Assembly (NCBI GenBank): GCA_002170005.2
Contig: NHGT02000001.1
Coordinates: 12,530-21,993, forward strand
Length of the DNA: 9,464 nt
Source of the DNA: a bacterium TMED144
Lineage (GTDB): Bacteria > Fidelibacterota > Marinisomatia > Marinisomatales > TCS55
Direction of reading: 5' to 3'
The number at the start of each line of letters is the position of its first letter. Within the stretch, counting starts at the first letter, position 1. The notes beneath the pieces were generated by a model that saw nothing but the letters and a program-made list of their open reading frames with translations, did not search any database and was not told the origin of the DNA. Made by a program: the position numbers and the translations under genes. Below are positions 1-7,241 of the stretch, piece by piece.

Positions 1-1
1 G

Positions 2-514
2 ATTGGGGATAAAATACTAGGTCTTGGATCAAGTGGTCTTCATACAAATGGATATTCGCTTGCAAGAAAGTTAATCTTCAATATTGAAGGATTAACCGTT
101 CACGATAAAGTTGAAAACATGGAAAATACGATTGGGGAAATACTTTTACGACCACATTTAAATTATACCAATATTATTCACACAATTTTTGCAAATGACA
201 TAAAGCTGTCAGGCATAGCGCATATTACGGGAGGAGGATTGATTGAAAATATACCCAGAATATTGCCAAAAAAATTAAGTGCTTTATTGTCAAAAAAAAC
301 ATGGACTATTCCACCTATCTTTAGTCTATTGCAAAAGATTGGTGAGATTGAAGAATCTGAAATGTTTCGAGTTTTCAATATGGGAATTGGCATGGTTCTT
401 ATAACGAACGACAAAGCTTGCGAAGCTATTAAAGAGATCATGAAAGATGTTACAGATGTCTATGATATTGGAACCATTGTAAAAGGAGATAGAAAAGTTT
501 TATTTAATGAGTAA
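2..514 (+). CDS. purM: Phosphoribosylformylglycinamidine cyclo-ligase (AIR synthetase), C-terminal half, 5' truncated by window edge
   Basis: The reading frame is open from the first bases, so the gene begins outside the window; about 170 residues are visible. PurM uses ATP to close the imidazole ring of FGAM, giving AIR in the cytoplasm. The visible part is the C-terminal ATP-binding-fold domain of the PurM family: it opens with GLGSSGLHTNGYSLARKL (partial residues 7-24) and later carries GIAHITGGGLIENIPRIL, both family hallmarks. Full-length family members are about 340-350 residues, so roughly half is missing. An ATG at 119 lies in the same frame but is internal, because the conserved motif lies upstream of it. 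The stop overlaps the start of purQ by 8 bases, consistent with translational coupling. The assignment is firm; only the N-terminus is unseen. Confidence 0.95.
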   Translation: MGDKILGLGSSGLHTNGYSLARKLIFNIEGLTVHDKVENMENTIGEILLRPHLNYTNIIHTIFANDIKLSGIAHITGGGLIENIPRILPKKLSALLSKKTWTIPPIFSLLQKIGEIEESEMFRVFNMGIGMVLITNDKACEAIKEIMKDVTDVYDIGTIVKGDRKVLFNE

Positions 515-1766
515 GGTTGCTATAATTCAATTCCCTGGGTCTAATACCGAAAGGGAAACTTTCATTGCTTGTGCAAGGAATAATATTAATGGTGTAGAAT
601 TCTTATGGAATGATGATCATAACAAATTAGATCAATTTGATGGTTATATCATTGTTGGGGGTTTTTCATATGAAGATAGATCAAGAGCTGGAGTAATAGC
701 AGCCCAAGATGAAATTGTTAAAGAAATAATAATCCAATCGGAATCGGGAAAACCTGTATTAGGTATCTGCAATGGGGCTCAGATTTTAGTTGAAAGTGGA
801 ATGGTGCCAGGATTAATAAACTATGAGGTCGGAGCAGCTTTAACAGAAAATAAACGAGTTAAATCTGGAAAGATCTTAGGACAGGGCTATTACAATGTAT
901 GGACAAATCTTAAAATGAGCGTTGATCCAGCAAGATCGGCATTTACAAAGGATTTACAAAAAGATGAGATTATCAGAGTACCCTTAGCTCATGGTGAAGG
1001 AAGATTTGTCATACCTGAAGCTCTACTAAACGAAATGATCAAAAACGAACAGGATCTTTATAAGTATTGTGATGAGAATGGTAAAACCATAAATGAATTT
1101 CCAACTAACCCTAACGGCTCAATAAACAATATAGCAGCTATTTGCAATAGTGCTGGAAATGTAATGGCTATGATGCCGCATCCCGAAAGAACGCCAGGAG
1201 GAGATGCAATTTTTTCCTCAATGAAGAAATATATTGATAATAAGAGTAAACCAAACTTCAAAACGCTTAACTTTAATCCAGCGAAATTAGAACCGAATAA
1301 ATACACCAAAGATGAATCAAAAAACATGTGGCTAATTGATATGTTCATAACTGATAATGAAGCTATCAGTGTAGAAAATGCTTTACAACAAATTGGTTTT
1401 GATGTGCGAATCAAACGACAGATAATGTGGGAAATTGAAATAGAAAAAGACAAAAAAGACACTTTGGAAAAAATAAAAAAAAGCGGTGTATTATTTAATC
1501 CAAATAAAGAATTTATTAAAAAACAAACCGAATCAGATCTTAATGTTGCATCAATTTTAGTCTGTCAAAAAGAGAATATTAAGGGTAGAGCTGCCTATGA
1601 AACATTAAAAAGTGGTATGGGTGTTGATAAAATTTTGCAAATAAGACACGGTGTATTGTGGAATCTGAAAATTAATGGAAGTAATTTTGAAAACGATTTA
1701 GAAAGAATTTTGAAAACAAATATATTATTTAACCAAATATCATATGAATACTATAGAATTAAATGA
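507..1766 (+). CDS. purQ: FGAM synthase glutamine amidotransferase PurQ fused to two tandem PurS-like domains
   Basis: A 419-residue protein. Residues 1-245 are PurQ, the class I glutaminase of formylglycinamidine ribonucleotide synthase: it starts VAIIQFPGSN, has GGFSYEDRSRAGVIAA (51-66), nucleophile Cys88 in GICNGAQIL, and the His225/Glu227 dyad in MMPHPER. Stand-alone PurQ is about 225-260 residues, so the last 160-170 residues are extra. After a linker (about 246-272) come two weakly similar units, 273-338 and 347-418, each with a PurS-like pattern: a helix ending in a Gly, a strand with a basic residue (VRIKRQIMWEIEI; LQIRHGVLWNLKI), then a helix and an LFN turn. PurS mediates contact between PurQ and the PurL synthetase. 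A separate PurL is therefore expected elsewhere, probably upstream. The ATG at 507 overlaps purM; an AAGGAG at 483-488 is 18 bases away, too far to be a good site, so coupling is likely. The PurQ call is certain; the PurS call is by motif reading. Confidence 0.93.
   Translation: MSKVAIIQFPGSNTERETFIACARNNINGVEFLWNDDHNKLDQFDGYIIVGGFSYEDRSRAGVIAAQDEIVKEIIIQSESGKPVLGICNGAQILVESGMVPGLINYEVGAALTENKRVKSGKILGQGYYNVWTNLKMSVDPARSAFTKDLQKDEIIRVPLAHGEGRFVIPEALLNEMIKNEQDLYKYCDENGKTINEFPTNPNGSINNIAAICNSAGNVMAMMPHPERTPGGDAIFSSMKKYIDNKSKPNFKTLNFNPAKLEPNKYTKDESKNMWLIDMFITDNEAISVENALQQIGFDVRIKRQIMWEIEIEKDKKDTLEKIKKSGVLFNPNKEFIKKQTESDLNVASILVCQKENIKGRAAYETLKSGMGVDKILQIRHGVLWNLKINGSNFENDLERILKTNILFNQISYEYYRIK
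1323..1763 (+). other. Divergent tandem PurS-like domains at the C-terminus of PurQ
   Basis: Protein domains rather than a DNA repeat. Copy 1 (residues 273-338) and copy 2 (347-418) align by eye: a helix (NALQQIGF / ETLKSGMGV), then IKRQIMWEIEI / IRHGVLWNLKI, then LEKIKKSGVLFN / LERILKTNILFN. Copy 1 keeps the NP that ends the PurS pattern but lacks the Gly before the first helix. Copy 2 keeps that Gly (NIKGRAAYETL) but has NQ in place of NP. Each copy has thus lost a different part of the PurS consensus, as expected if a duplicated domain now works only as a pair. The two copies are too diverged for recent duplication. Homology to PurS is inferred from pattern and genomic context, without a profile search. 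Confidence 0.75.
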
Positions 1767-2730
1767 AAATTATAAGAGCAACATCGTTGCTGAATTAACC
1801 AACACACTAACTGAAACTTCCTTGCCATCTGGAACAAAAAGATCTGGCAAAGTACGAGACCAGTATGAATTGGGTGACTCAATTGCTTTGATTACAACCG
1901 ATAGACAAAGTGCCTTTGATAGGGTATTAGCATCTGTTCCATTTAAAGGGCAAGTACTAAATCTTACAAGTGCATGGTGGTTTGAGGCGACAAAAGACAT
2001 AATTGCAAATCATGTAATTGATATTCCGGATCCAAATGTTACACTCGCCAAAAAATGTGATGTTTTTCCCATAGAGTTTGTAGTTCGTGGTTTTATTACT
2101 GGTAGTACTAGCACATCTCTTTGGACCGTATACAATAATGGAGATAGGGAATATTGTGGAAATGATTTGCCAGAAGGATTAAAGAAAAATCAAAGATTAG
2201 AACAAAATATGCTCACCCCTACAACCAAGGAAGAGGATCATGATCGCCCTATTTCTCCAACAGATATTGTCAAAGAAAAATGGATGACCCAAGAGGATTG
2301 GGATTATTGCAGTAACAAGGCACTTGAACTATTTGCATTTGGCCAAAAAAAAGCTATGGAAAATGGTTTAATACTGGTGGACACTAAATATGAAATGGGC
2401 AAAGATAAAGATGGCAATATTGTATTAATCGATGAGATTCATACCCCTGACTCTAGCAGATATTGGATATCTAAATCATATGAAGAAAGATTTAATAACG
2501 GTGAAGAGCCACAAAATATAGACAAAGAGTTTTTACGATTATGGTTTGTTGACAACTGTGATCCTTACAATGATAAAGAACTGCCTCAAGCACCTGAAGA
2601 TCTAGTTGTGGAACTGTCAAGAAGGTATGTTTATTTATATGAAACAATAACTGGTAAAACTTTTCCTTTTCCAGACAAAAGCTTACCTGTAAAAGAAAGA
2701 ATAGTTGAAAATCTAGGGAGTGTTCTATGA
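1744..2730 (+). CDS. purC: SAICAR synthetase, long plant-like type
   Basis: Condenses CAIR with aspartate using ATP to give SAICAR. The 328-residue length fits the long form of the family (about 300 or more) rather than the compact bacterial form of about 235-250. Visible motifs are SGKVRD (34-39, nucleotide loop), TTDRQSAFD (51-59), the first PurC signature FPIEFVVRGFITGS (108-121), LTPTTK (157-162), the second signature LVDTKYEMG (211-219, with Met where Phe or Ile is usual) and DEIHTPDSSRYW (230-241). The wording of these blocks, including PFKGQVLN, ITGSTSTSLWTVYNNG and EEPQNIDKEFLRLWF, is very close to the plant chloroplast enzyme as I remember it. The start at 1744 gives a 23-base overlap with purQ and has no Shine-Dalgarno site. 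No better downstream start exists before the conserved region. The stop overlaps purE by 4 bases (ATGA). Confidence 0.96.
   Translation: MNTIELNENYKSNIVAELTNTLTETSLPSGTKRSGKVRDQYELGDSIALITTDRQSAFDRVLASVPFKGQVLNLTSAWWFEATKDIIANHVIDIPDPNVTLAKKCDVFPIEFVVRGFITGSTSTSLWTVYNNGDREYCGNDLPEGLKKNQRLEQNMLTPTTKEEDHDRPISPTDIVKEKWMTQEDWDYCSNKALELFAFGQKKAMENGLILVDTKYEMGKDKDGNIVLIDEIHTPDSSRYWISKSYEERFNNGEEPQNIDKEFLRLWFVDNCDPYNDKELPQAPEDLVVELSRRYVYLYETITGKTFPFPDKSLPVKERIVENLGSVL
2715..2720 (+). promoter_or_regulatory. Ribosome binding site of purE
   Basis: AGGGAG lies 6 bases before the purE ATG at 2727, inside the end of purC. It is one of the few clear Shine-Dalgarno-like sites in this operon and supports the ATGA-overlap start. 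Confidence 0.6.
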
Positions 2731-3113
2731 AAGCAATATTGATTATGGGTTCAACCGCAGACGAGCCCCACGCTAAGAAAATTACTGATAAATTAGACGA
2801 TTTTGGGATAAGCTGGGAACAACATGCAGCTTCTGCTCACAAACAACCATTAAAAGTTTTAGAGATTTTAGAAAATAACAAGACAAAAAAAGACATTGTT
2901 TATATTACCATAGCCGGTCGCTCTAACGCATTATCTGGTTTTGTTGCTGCTAATTCTGAATTTCCAACGCTTGGCTGCCCACCCTTTTCAGACAAAGCTG
3001 ATATGCTAGTCAACATTCATTCAACTTTGCAAATGCCAAGCAACACACCGGTTCTAACCGTGATTGACCCTGGTAACTGTGCACTAGCAGTTAAGCGGAT
3101 ATTTGGTGTCTAA
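2727..3113 (+). CDS. purE: AIR carboxylase, class II-like PurE
   Basis: A short 128-residue PurE-fold protein acting on AIR to make CAIR. MGST (7-10), SAHK (36-39), AGRSNALSG (63-71) and CPP (84-86) mark the family. The usual bacterial class I mutase has SAHRTP, AGGAAHLPG-type and VPV blocks. Here the blocks read SAHK, AGRSN, GCPP and a C-terminal IFG, which match the AIR carboxylase half of animal PAICS, the class II type. Class II enzymes carboxylate AIR directly with CO2 and do not need N5-CAIR from PurK. A bacterial class II PurE is known from Treponema denticola. No purK is seen in this cluster, which agrees. The protein is somewhat shorter than typical PurE (about 160), mostly at the C-terminus. 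It follows purC with a 4-base overlap and has a good ribosome binding site. The family is certain; the class assignment comes from motif reading. Confidence 0.93.
   Translation: MKAILIMGSTADEPHAKKITDKLDDFGISWEQHAASAHKQPLKVLEILENNKTKKDIVYITIAGRSNALSGFVAANSEFPTLGCPPFSDKADMLVNIHSTLQMPSNTPVLTVIDPGNCALAVKRIFGV
3093..3099 (+). promoter_or_regulatory. Possible weak ribosome binding site of purB
   Basis: AAGCGGA ends 6 bases before the GTG at 3106 and only 3 bases before the TTG at 3103. The spacing favours GTG as the purB start. The match to the anti-Shine-Dalgarno sequence is imperfect. Confidence 0.35.
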
Positions 3114-4455
3114 TCCCGCTAATTCTATTTCGCCGTTGGACGGCAGGTATCATAACAAAACAGAATTACTTCGCCCATATTTTTCAGAATTAGCCTTAAT
3201 AAAATATAGAATACAAGTTGAAATAGAATATTTGATTTCTCTATCTAAAGAAAAAAAAATACCTGAATTAAAGCCATTCAGTGAAAAAGAGCAAAAAAGA
3301 TTAAGAAATATATATTTGAATTTTTCAGCTGATGATGCATCAAATGTTAAATCAATAGAAAAAACAACCAATCACGACGTAAAAGCAGTAGAGTATTTTC
3401 TACAAAATAAAATAAAAAAATCTATTCATCCATGGATACATTTTTGTCTTACTTCTGAAGATGTAAATAATCTATCATATAGTTTAATGTGGATGGATGC
3501 ACTTAAAGGTCCATATCTTGCACAACTAGTAAGTTTAAATCGCTCTATTAAAAAACTTGCTAAAAGATATAAGAAAGTTTCAATACTCGCATTAACGCAT
3601 GGTCAACCAGCAACTCCAACAACATTTGGTAAAGAGTTTGCAGTATTTTTTAAAAGACTCGATCGGCAAATTGTACAACTTAAGTCACATAAGTTTTTGG
3701 GGAAATTTGGTGGCGCTACTGGTACTTGGTCTGCACATGAAGCTACGTATCCAAAAGTTAATTGGATAGATTTTACAAAAAAATTCATTAAATCCATGAG
3801 TTTAGAGCCCAATCTAATAACCACTCAAATTGAACCACATGACTCTATTATTGAAAGCTATCATAATATTTTAAGAATCAATTCTATACTATCTGATCTA
3901 TGCCAAGATATGTGGTTATATATTAGCCGCTCAATTGTCAAACAAAAGAAACTGGCTGGAGAAATAGGATCTTCGACAATGCCACATAAAATTAATCCCA
4001 TCCAGTTTGAAAACGCGGAAGGTAATTTTGGATTATCAAATGCAATACTAGAATTCTTATCAAGAAAACTTGCAATATCAAAAATGCAAAGAGACCTTAC
4101 CGATTCGACTACAATTAGAAATCAAGGGGTAGCGCTGGCCCATTCTTATATCGCCTTGATCAGCATAGCTAGCGGATTGAACCGTATAGATATTGATTTA
4201 AAAAGGACTAAGAAAGAATTAAATGATCACTGGGAAGTGCTTACTGAACCGATGCAAACTGCTATTAGAAAATCAGGTAAAAAGTCTGGATATGAAGATA
4301 TGATGGATCTTTCTAAGGGTAAAAAGATTGATGAATCCATGATTAAGGATGTAATCAAAAAATTAAAAATCTCAGATGAAGATAAAGAAATACTATTAAA
4401 ACTAAGCCCTTCTTCATACACTGGCTTAGCTGATAAGCTTACGGATCTTTTATAG
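3106..4455 (+). CDS. purB: Adenylosuccinate lyase, E. coli-type
   Basis: Cleaves fumarate from SAICAR to give AICAR, and from adenylosuccinate to give AMP, so it serves both the IMP and the AMP branch. The 449-residue protein follows E. coli PurB (456) nearly block for block: SPLDGRY near the start, TTNHDVKAVEYFL (87-99), LTSEDVNNLS, THGQPATPT (164-172, with catalytic-type His165), TTQIEPHD, the fumarase/lyase signature GSSTMPHKINPI (288-299, with the mobile-loop serines) and KMQRDLTDSTTIRN. No ATG is available at the N-terminus. The start is GTG 3106 or TTG 3103; I chose GTG for its better spacing from an upstream AAGCGGA. Either choice overlaps the end of purE by 8 or 11 bases. The stop is 2 bases before purF. 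No odd residue was seen in the active-site motifs. Confidence 0.96.
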   Translation: MSNPANSISPLDGRYHNKTELLRPYFSELALIKYRIQVEIEYLISLSKEKKIPELKPFSEKEQKRLRNIYLNFSADDASNVKSIEKTTNHDVKAVEYFLQNKIKKSIHPWIHFCLTSEDVNNLSYSLMWMDALKGPYLAQLVSLNRSIKKLAKRYKKVSILALTHGQPATPTTFGKEFAVFFKRLDRQIVQLKSHKFLGKFGGATGTWSAHEATYPKVNWIDFTKKFIKSMSLEPNLITTQIEPHDSIIESYHNILRINSILSDLCQDMWLYISRSIVKQKKLAGEIGSSTMPHKINPIQFENAEGNFGLSNAILEFLSRKLAISKMQRDLTDSTTIRNQGVALAHSYIALISIASGLNRIDIDLKRTKKELNDHWEVLTEPMQTAIRKSGKKSGYEDMMDLSKGKKIDESMIKDVIKKLKISDEDKEILLKLSPSSYTGLADKLTDLL

Positions 4456-4457
4456 TT

Positions 4458-5921
4458 ATGTGCGGACTTGTAGGCCTATATCAAAAGAAAGGTGAATCGC
4501 TCCAAAGAATTTTTGATGGCCTGATACAAGTCCAACACAGAGGACAGGATGCTGGAGGCATTTGCACCCTTCAGGGTAATAAGATTAATACACACAAAGA
4601 ACTAGGTCTTATCTCTGAGATATTTCGAAATATTGATATAAATATTTTAAAAGGCAATATTGGCATAGGCCATGTAAGGTATCCCACGGCAGGAACGGAT
4701 AATGTAAATGAGGCTCAACCTTTTCACACAACCAATCCAATCAATATAGCGCTTGCTCATAATGGTACGTTAACCAATAGCAAAGAAATTAAAACCAAAT
4801 TAACAAAGCTAAATTTTTGCCAATTCAATACGAATTCAGATTCTGAAGTATTATTAAAACTCTTATCATACGAATTATTTAAAACGAACAAGAATGAATT
4901 TTCTAATAAAGATATCCTTGATGTTTTAAAAAGAATTTTCGATCAATGCCAAGGTGGGTATGCTGTAGTTGCATTGATTTCTGGAATTGGTTTGGTTGCA
5001 TTCAGAGACCCAAATGGAATAAGACCACTGGCTCTTGGAAAGAATCATAACGGTTCATATCTATTTGCATCAGAAAGCAGTGCAATAACATCTTTAGGAT
5101 TCGAGGTCTTAAAGGATGTTAAGCCTGGAGAGGCTATTATTATAAACTTGGATGGTTCAATAGAAGAAAGACATCTTTTAAAAGATATGCAACACACTCC
5201 ATGTTTATTTGAATACGTATACTTTTCAAGACCAGATTCTACGATTGATTCAATATCTGTCCACAAGTCTCGATTAAGAATGGGTGATTATCTTGGTGAA
5301 AAGATTGCTACTCAGTATAGTCATTTAAATATAGATGTTGTTATACCAATACCTGATACAAGCAGAACAGCAGCTATGCAAGTAGCCCATCGTCTTGGAA
5401 AAAAATATCGCGAAGGCTTTATGAAAAATAGATATATTGGTAGAACATTTATTATGCCAGGGCAGATCACTAGAAAAAAATCAATTGAACAAAAACTCAA
5501 TCCAATTGAAATAGAGTTTCAAAGTAAGAATGTTCTATTAGTAGATGATTCTATAGTTAGGGGCAATACATCAAGAAAGATAGTTCAAATGGTTAGAAAT
5601 AACGGGGCTAAAAAAGTTTTCTTTGCGTCAGCATCGCCTCCAGTTCGATATCAAAATATTTATGGAATAGATATGCCAGCCACAAGAGAATTAATAGCAA
5701 ACAACAAATCTATTGAAGAAATCAGAAATCATATTGGAGCTGACGAACTGATATATCAAGATCTAGAAGATCTTATACTGTCTGCTAAAAGAGGAAATCC
5801 CAGCATAATAGAGTTTGAAGATTCAGTATTTACAGGCAAGTATAGAACTGGCAATATCACTAATGAATACCTAGACGAACTTGAAAGATCTCGATGTGAT
5901 AAAGAAAGAATCGTTGTTTAA
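4458..5921 (+). CDS. purF: Amidophosphoribosyltransferase (glutamine PRPP amidotransferase), E. coli-type without propeptide
   Basis: Catalyses the first committed step: PRPP plus glutamine gives phosphoribosylamine. It has 487 residues (E. coli 505). The N-terminal Ntn-type glutaminase begins Met-Cys-Gly, so Cys2 becomes the nucleophile after Met removal; HVRYPTAG (72-79), AHNG (100-103) and SDSE (127-130) follow. The C-terminal phosphoribosyltransferase domain has the PRPP loop VLLVDDSIVRGNTS (359-372) and the KNRYIGRTFIMPGQ flexible loop (323-336). The Bacillus-type enzyme has a propeptide and a four-cysteine Fe-S site. Here there is no propeptide, and I see no C-terminal paired cysteines that would fit a cluster, so this is the iron-free type. 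It is likely feedback-inhibited by purine nucleotides, as known for the family. It starts 2 bases after purB and has no clear ribosome binding site, which suggests coupling. Confidence 0.97.
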   Translation: MCGLVGLYQKKGESLQRIFDGLIQVQHRGQDAGGICTLQGNKINTHKELGLISEIFRNIDINILKGNIGIGHVRYPTAGTDNVNEAQPFHTTNPINIALAHNGTLTNSKEIKTKLTKLNFCQFNTNSDSEVLLKLLSYELFKTNKNEFSNKDILDVLKRIFDQCQGGYAVVALISGIGLVAFRDPNGIRPLALGKNHNGSYLFASESSAITSLGFEVLKDVKPGEAIIINLDGSIEERHLLKDMQHTPCLFEYVYFSRPDSTIDSISVHKSRLRMGDYLGEKIATQYSHLNIDVVIPIPDTSRTAAMQVAHRLGKKYREGFMKNRYIGRTFIMPGQITRKKSIEQKLNPIEIEFQSKNVLLVDDSIVRGNTSRKIVQMVRNNGAKKVFFASASPPVRYQNIYGIDMPATRELIANNKSIEEIRNHIGADELIYQDLEDLILSAKRGNPSIIEFEDSVFTGKYRTGNITNEYLDELERSRCDKERIVV

Positions 5922-5927
5922 TTTTTA

Positions 5928-7241
5928 ATGGAATATAGAATATTGATTGTTGGCTCTGGTGCGAGAGAACATGCTATTACACGATCTATTAGAAAGACAC
6001 AAATTGATCATAAGTTATTTTGTATCGCATCTAACAAAAATCCTGGTATAATAAATATCTGCGATGAGTTGATTTTAGGAGACATTGAGGATGTTGATTT
6101 TATAGTTGAAAATGCAGTTCAAAGAAAATGTAATCTAGCAATTGTCGGACCTGAAAACCCTTTGTTCAAAGGGGTGGTAGATAGACTTAAGGAAAATAAT
6201 ATCCCATCTATAGGGCCGACCAAAGATCTTGCACAAATTGAAACATCAAAGTCCTTTGCAAGAGATCTCATGAAAGAATATGAAATCGATGGCCTACCAA
6301 TCTATCAAAGCTTTTCATCAATGAATGGAGTTAAAGAATATCTCAACAATCACGGTGAAGACTATGTTTTAAAATACGATGGTTTAGCTGGTGGTAAAGG
6401 TGTTAAAGTTTCTGGAGAGCATATATTTAACCATGAAGAAGCTCTTGATTATTGTCAAAACATCGTTAATTCTAATGGCAAATTTATAATTGAAGAAAAA
6501 TTTATTGGAGAAGAGTTTTCGTTAATGAGTTTTAGTGATGGAAAAACACTGAAACATATGCCTTTGATTCAAGACCACAAAAGAGCCTATGAAGGAGATG
6601 AAGGTCCCAATACAGGAGGGATGGGAACGTATTCTGATAAAGACCATTCTTTGCCTTTTTTAGAGAAAGGGGATGTTAGTATTGCAAAAGAGACAAATGA
6701 AAAAATCATAGAAGCGCTTTTTAAAAAATTTGGAGAGAGATATATAGGTATTTTATACGGTGGATTTATGGTAACGAAAAGTGGTGTGAAAGTCATTGAA
6801 TACAATGCAAGGTTTGGTGACCCTGAAGCAATGAATGCTCTTTCTTTGCTTGAAACAGATTTATTAACAATTTTTAACGCTATGGTGAACGGAGATCTTG
6901 GTGGTGTTGATGTGAGATTTAAAAATCAAGCAACCGTTTGTAAATATGCAGTTCCAATCGGATACCCCACTGATCCAATTAAAGGTTCTTCTGTTGATGT
7001 ATCTATGGTTGCTGATAATCAAGTAATAAGCTATGGATCAGTAAATGCCCAAAATGATAAAATAATTCTAGCAGGAAGTAGGACTTTATGCATTACAGAA
7101 CTAGGAGATACAATAGCTGAAGCCGAACTAGTTGTTGAAGAAAAAATTAGCAAAGTGATAGGATCATTATTTCATAGAACCGATATTGGCAAGAGTGAAC
7201 TTATAGATAAAAAAATTGAACGAATGAATAAAATTAGATGA
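5928..7241 (+). CDS. purD: Phosphoribosylamine-glycine ligase (GAR synthetase), archaeal-like variant
   Basis: ATP-grasp ligase that joins phosphoribosylamine and glycine to form GAR. It has 437 residues, within the family range (about 420-440). Motifs in order are VGSGAREHAI (8-17, N-terminal domain), VGPENPL (73-79), KYDGLAGGKGV (149-159, ATP-grasp lid), EEKFIGEEFS (189-198), QDHKRAYEGDEGPNTGGMG (215-233) and EYNARFGDPEAMN (291-303, metal-binding Glu and Asn). Most bacterial PurD proteins read PDHKR..GDTGPNTGGMG and EFNVRFGDPET. The AYEGD, YGGFM and NARFGDPEAMN wording here is, to my knowledge, the archaeal style. The ATG at 5928 is 6 bases after the purF stop and has no Shine-Dalgarno site. 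The stop overlaps purN by 4 bases. Function is certain; the archaeal affinity is a motif-based inference. Confidence 0.96.
   Translation: MEYRILIVGSGAREHAITRSIRKTQIDHKLFCIASNKNPGIINICDELILGDIEDVDFIVENAVQRKCNLAIVGPENPLFKGVVDRLKENNIPSIGPTKDLAQIETSKSFARDLMKEYEIDGLPIYQSFSSMNGVKEYLNNHGEDYVLKYDGLAGGKGVKVSGEHIFNHEEALDYCQNIVNSNGKFIIEEKFIGEEFSLMSFSDGKTLKHMPLIQDHKRAYEGDEGPNTGGMGTYSDKDHSLPFLEKGDVSIAKETNEKIIEALFKKFGERYIGILYGGFMVTKSGVKVIEYNARFGDPEAMNALSLLETDLLTIFNAMVNGDLGGVDVRFKNQATVCKYAVPIGYPTDPIKGSSVDVSMVADNQVISYGSVNAQNDKIILAGSRTLCITELGDTIAEAELVVEEKISKVIGSLFHRTDIGKSELIDKKIERMNKIR

Noticed and set aside
483..488. AAGGAG as the ribosome binding site of purQ
   Set aside because: It is 18 bases from the ATG at 507, well beyond useful spacing, and no alternative in-frame start lies closer.
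119..514. ATG at 119 as a possible true start of a short gene
   Set aside because: The conserved PurM block GLGSSGLHTNGYSLARKL lies in the same frame upstream, so this is an internal Met of a truncated purM.
1058..1462. A 134-residue open frame on the - strand under purQ
   Set aside because: It is hydrophobic with no recognisable motif, lies wholly opposite a well-conserved coding region, and has no supporting start context; it is a shadow of an AT-rich gene.
1744..3113. A purC-purE gene fusion or broken PAICS
   Set aside because: purC ends at a proper stop and purE has its own ATG and ribosome binding site in another frame; these are two separate coupled genes.
3251..3259. Run of nine A in purB as a possible frameshift or sequencing error
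   Set aside because: The purB frame continues unbroken with conserved blocks on both sides, so the reading is correct as given.
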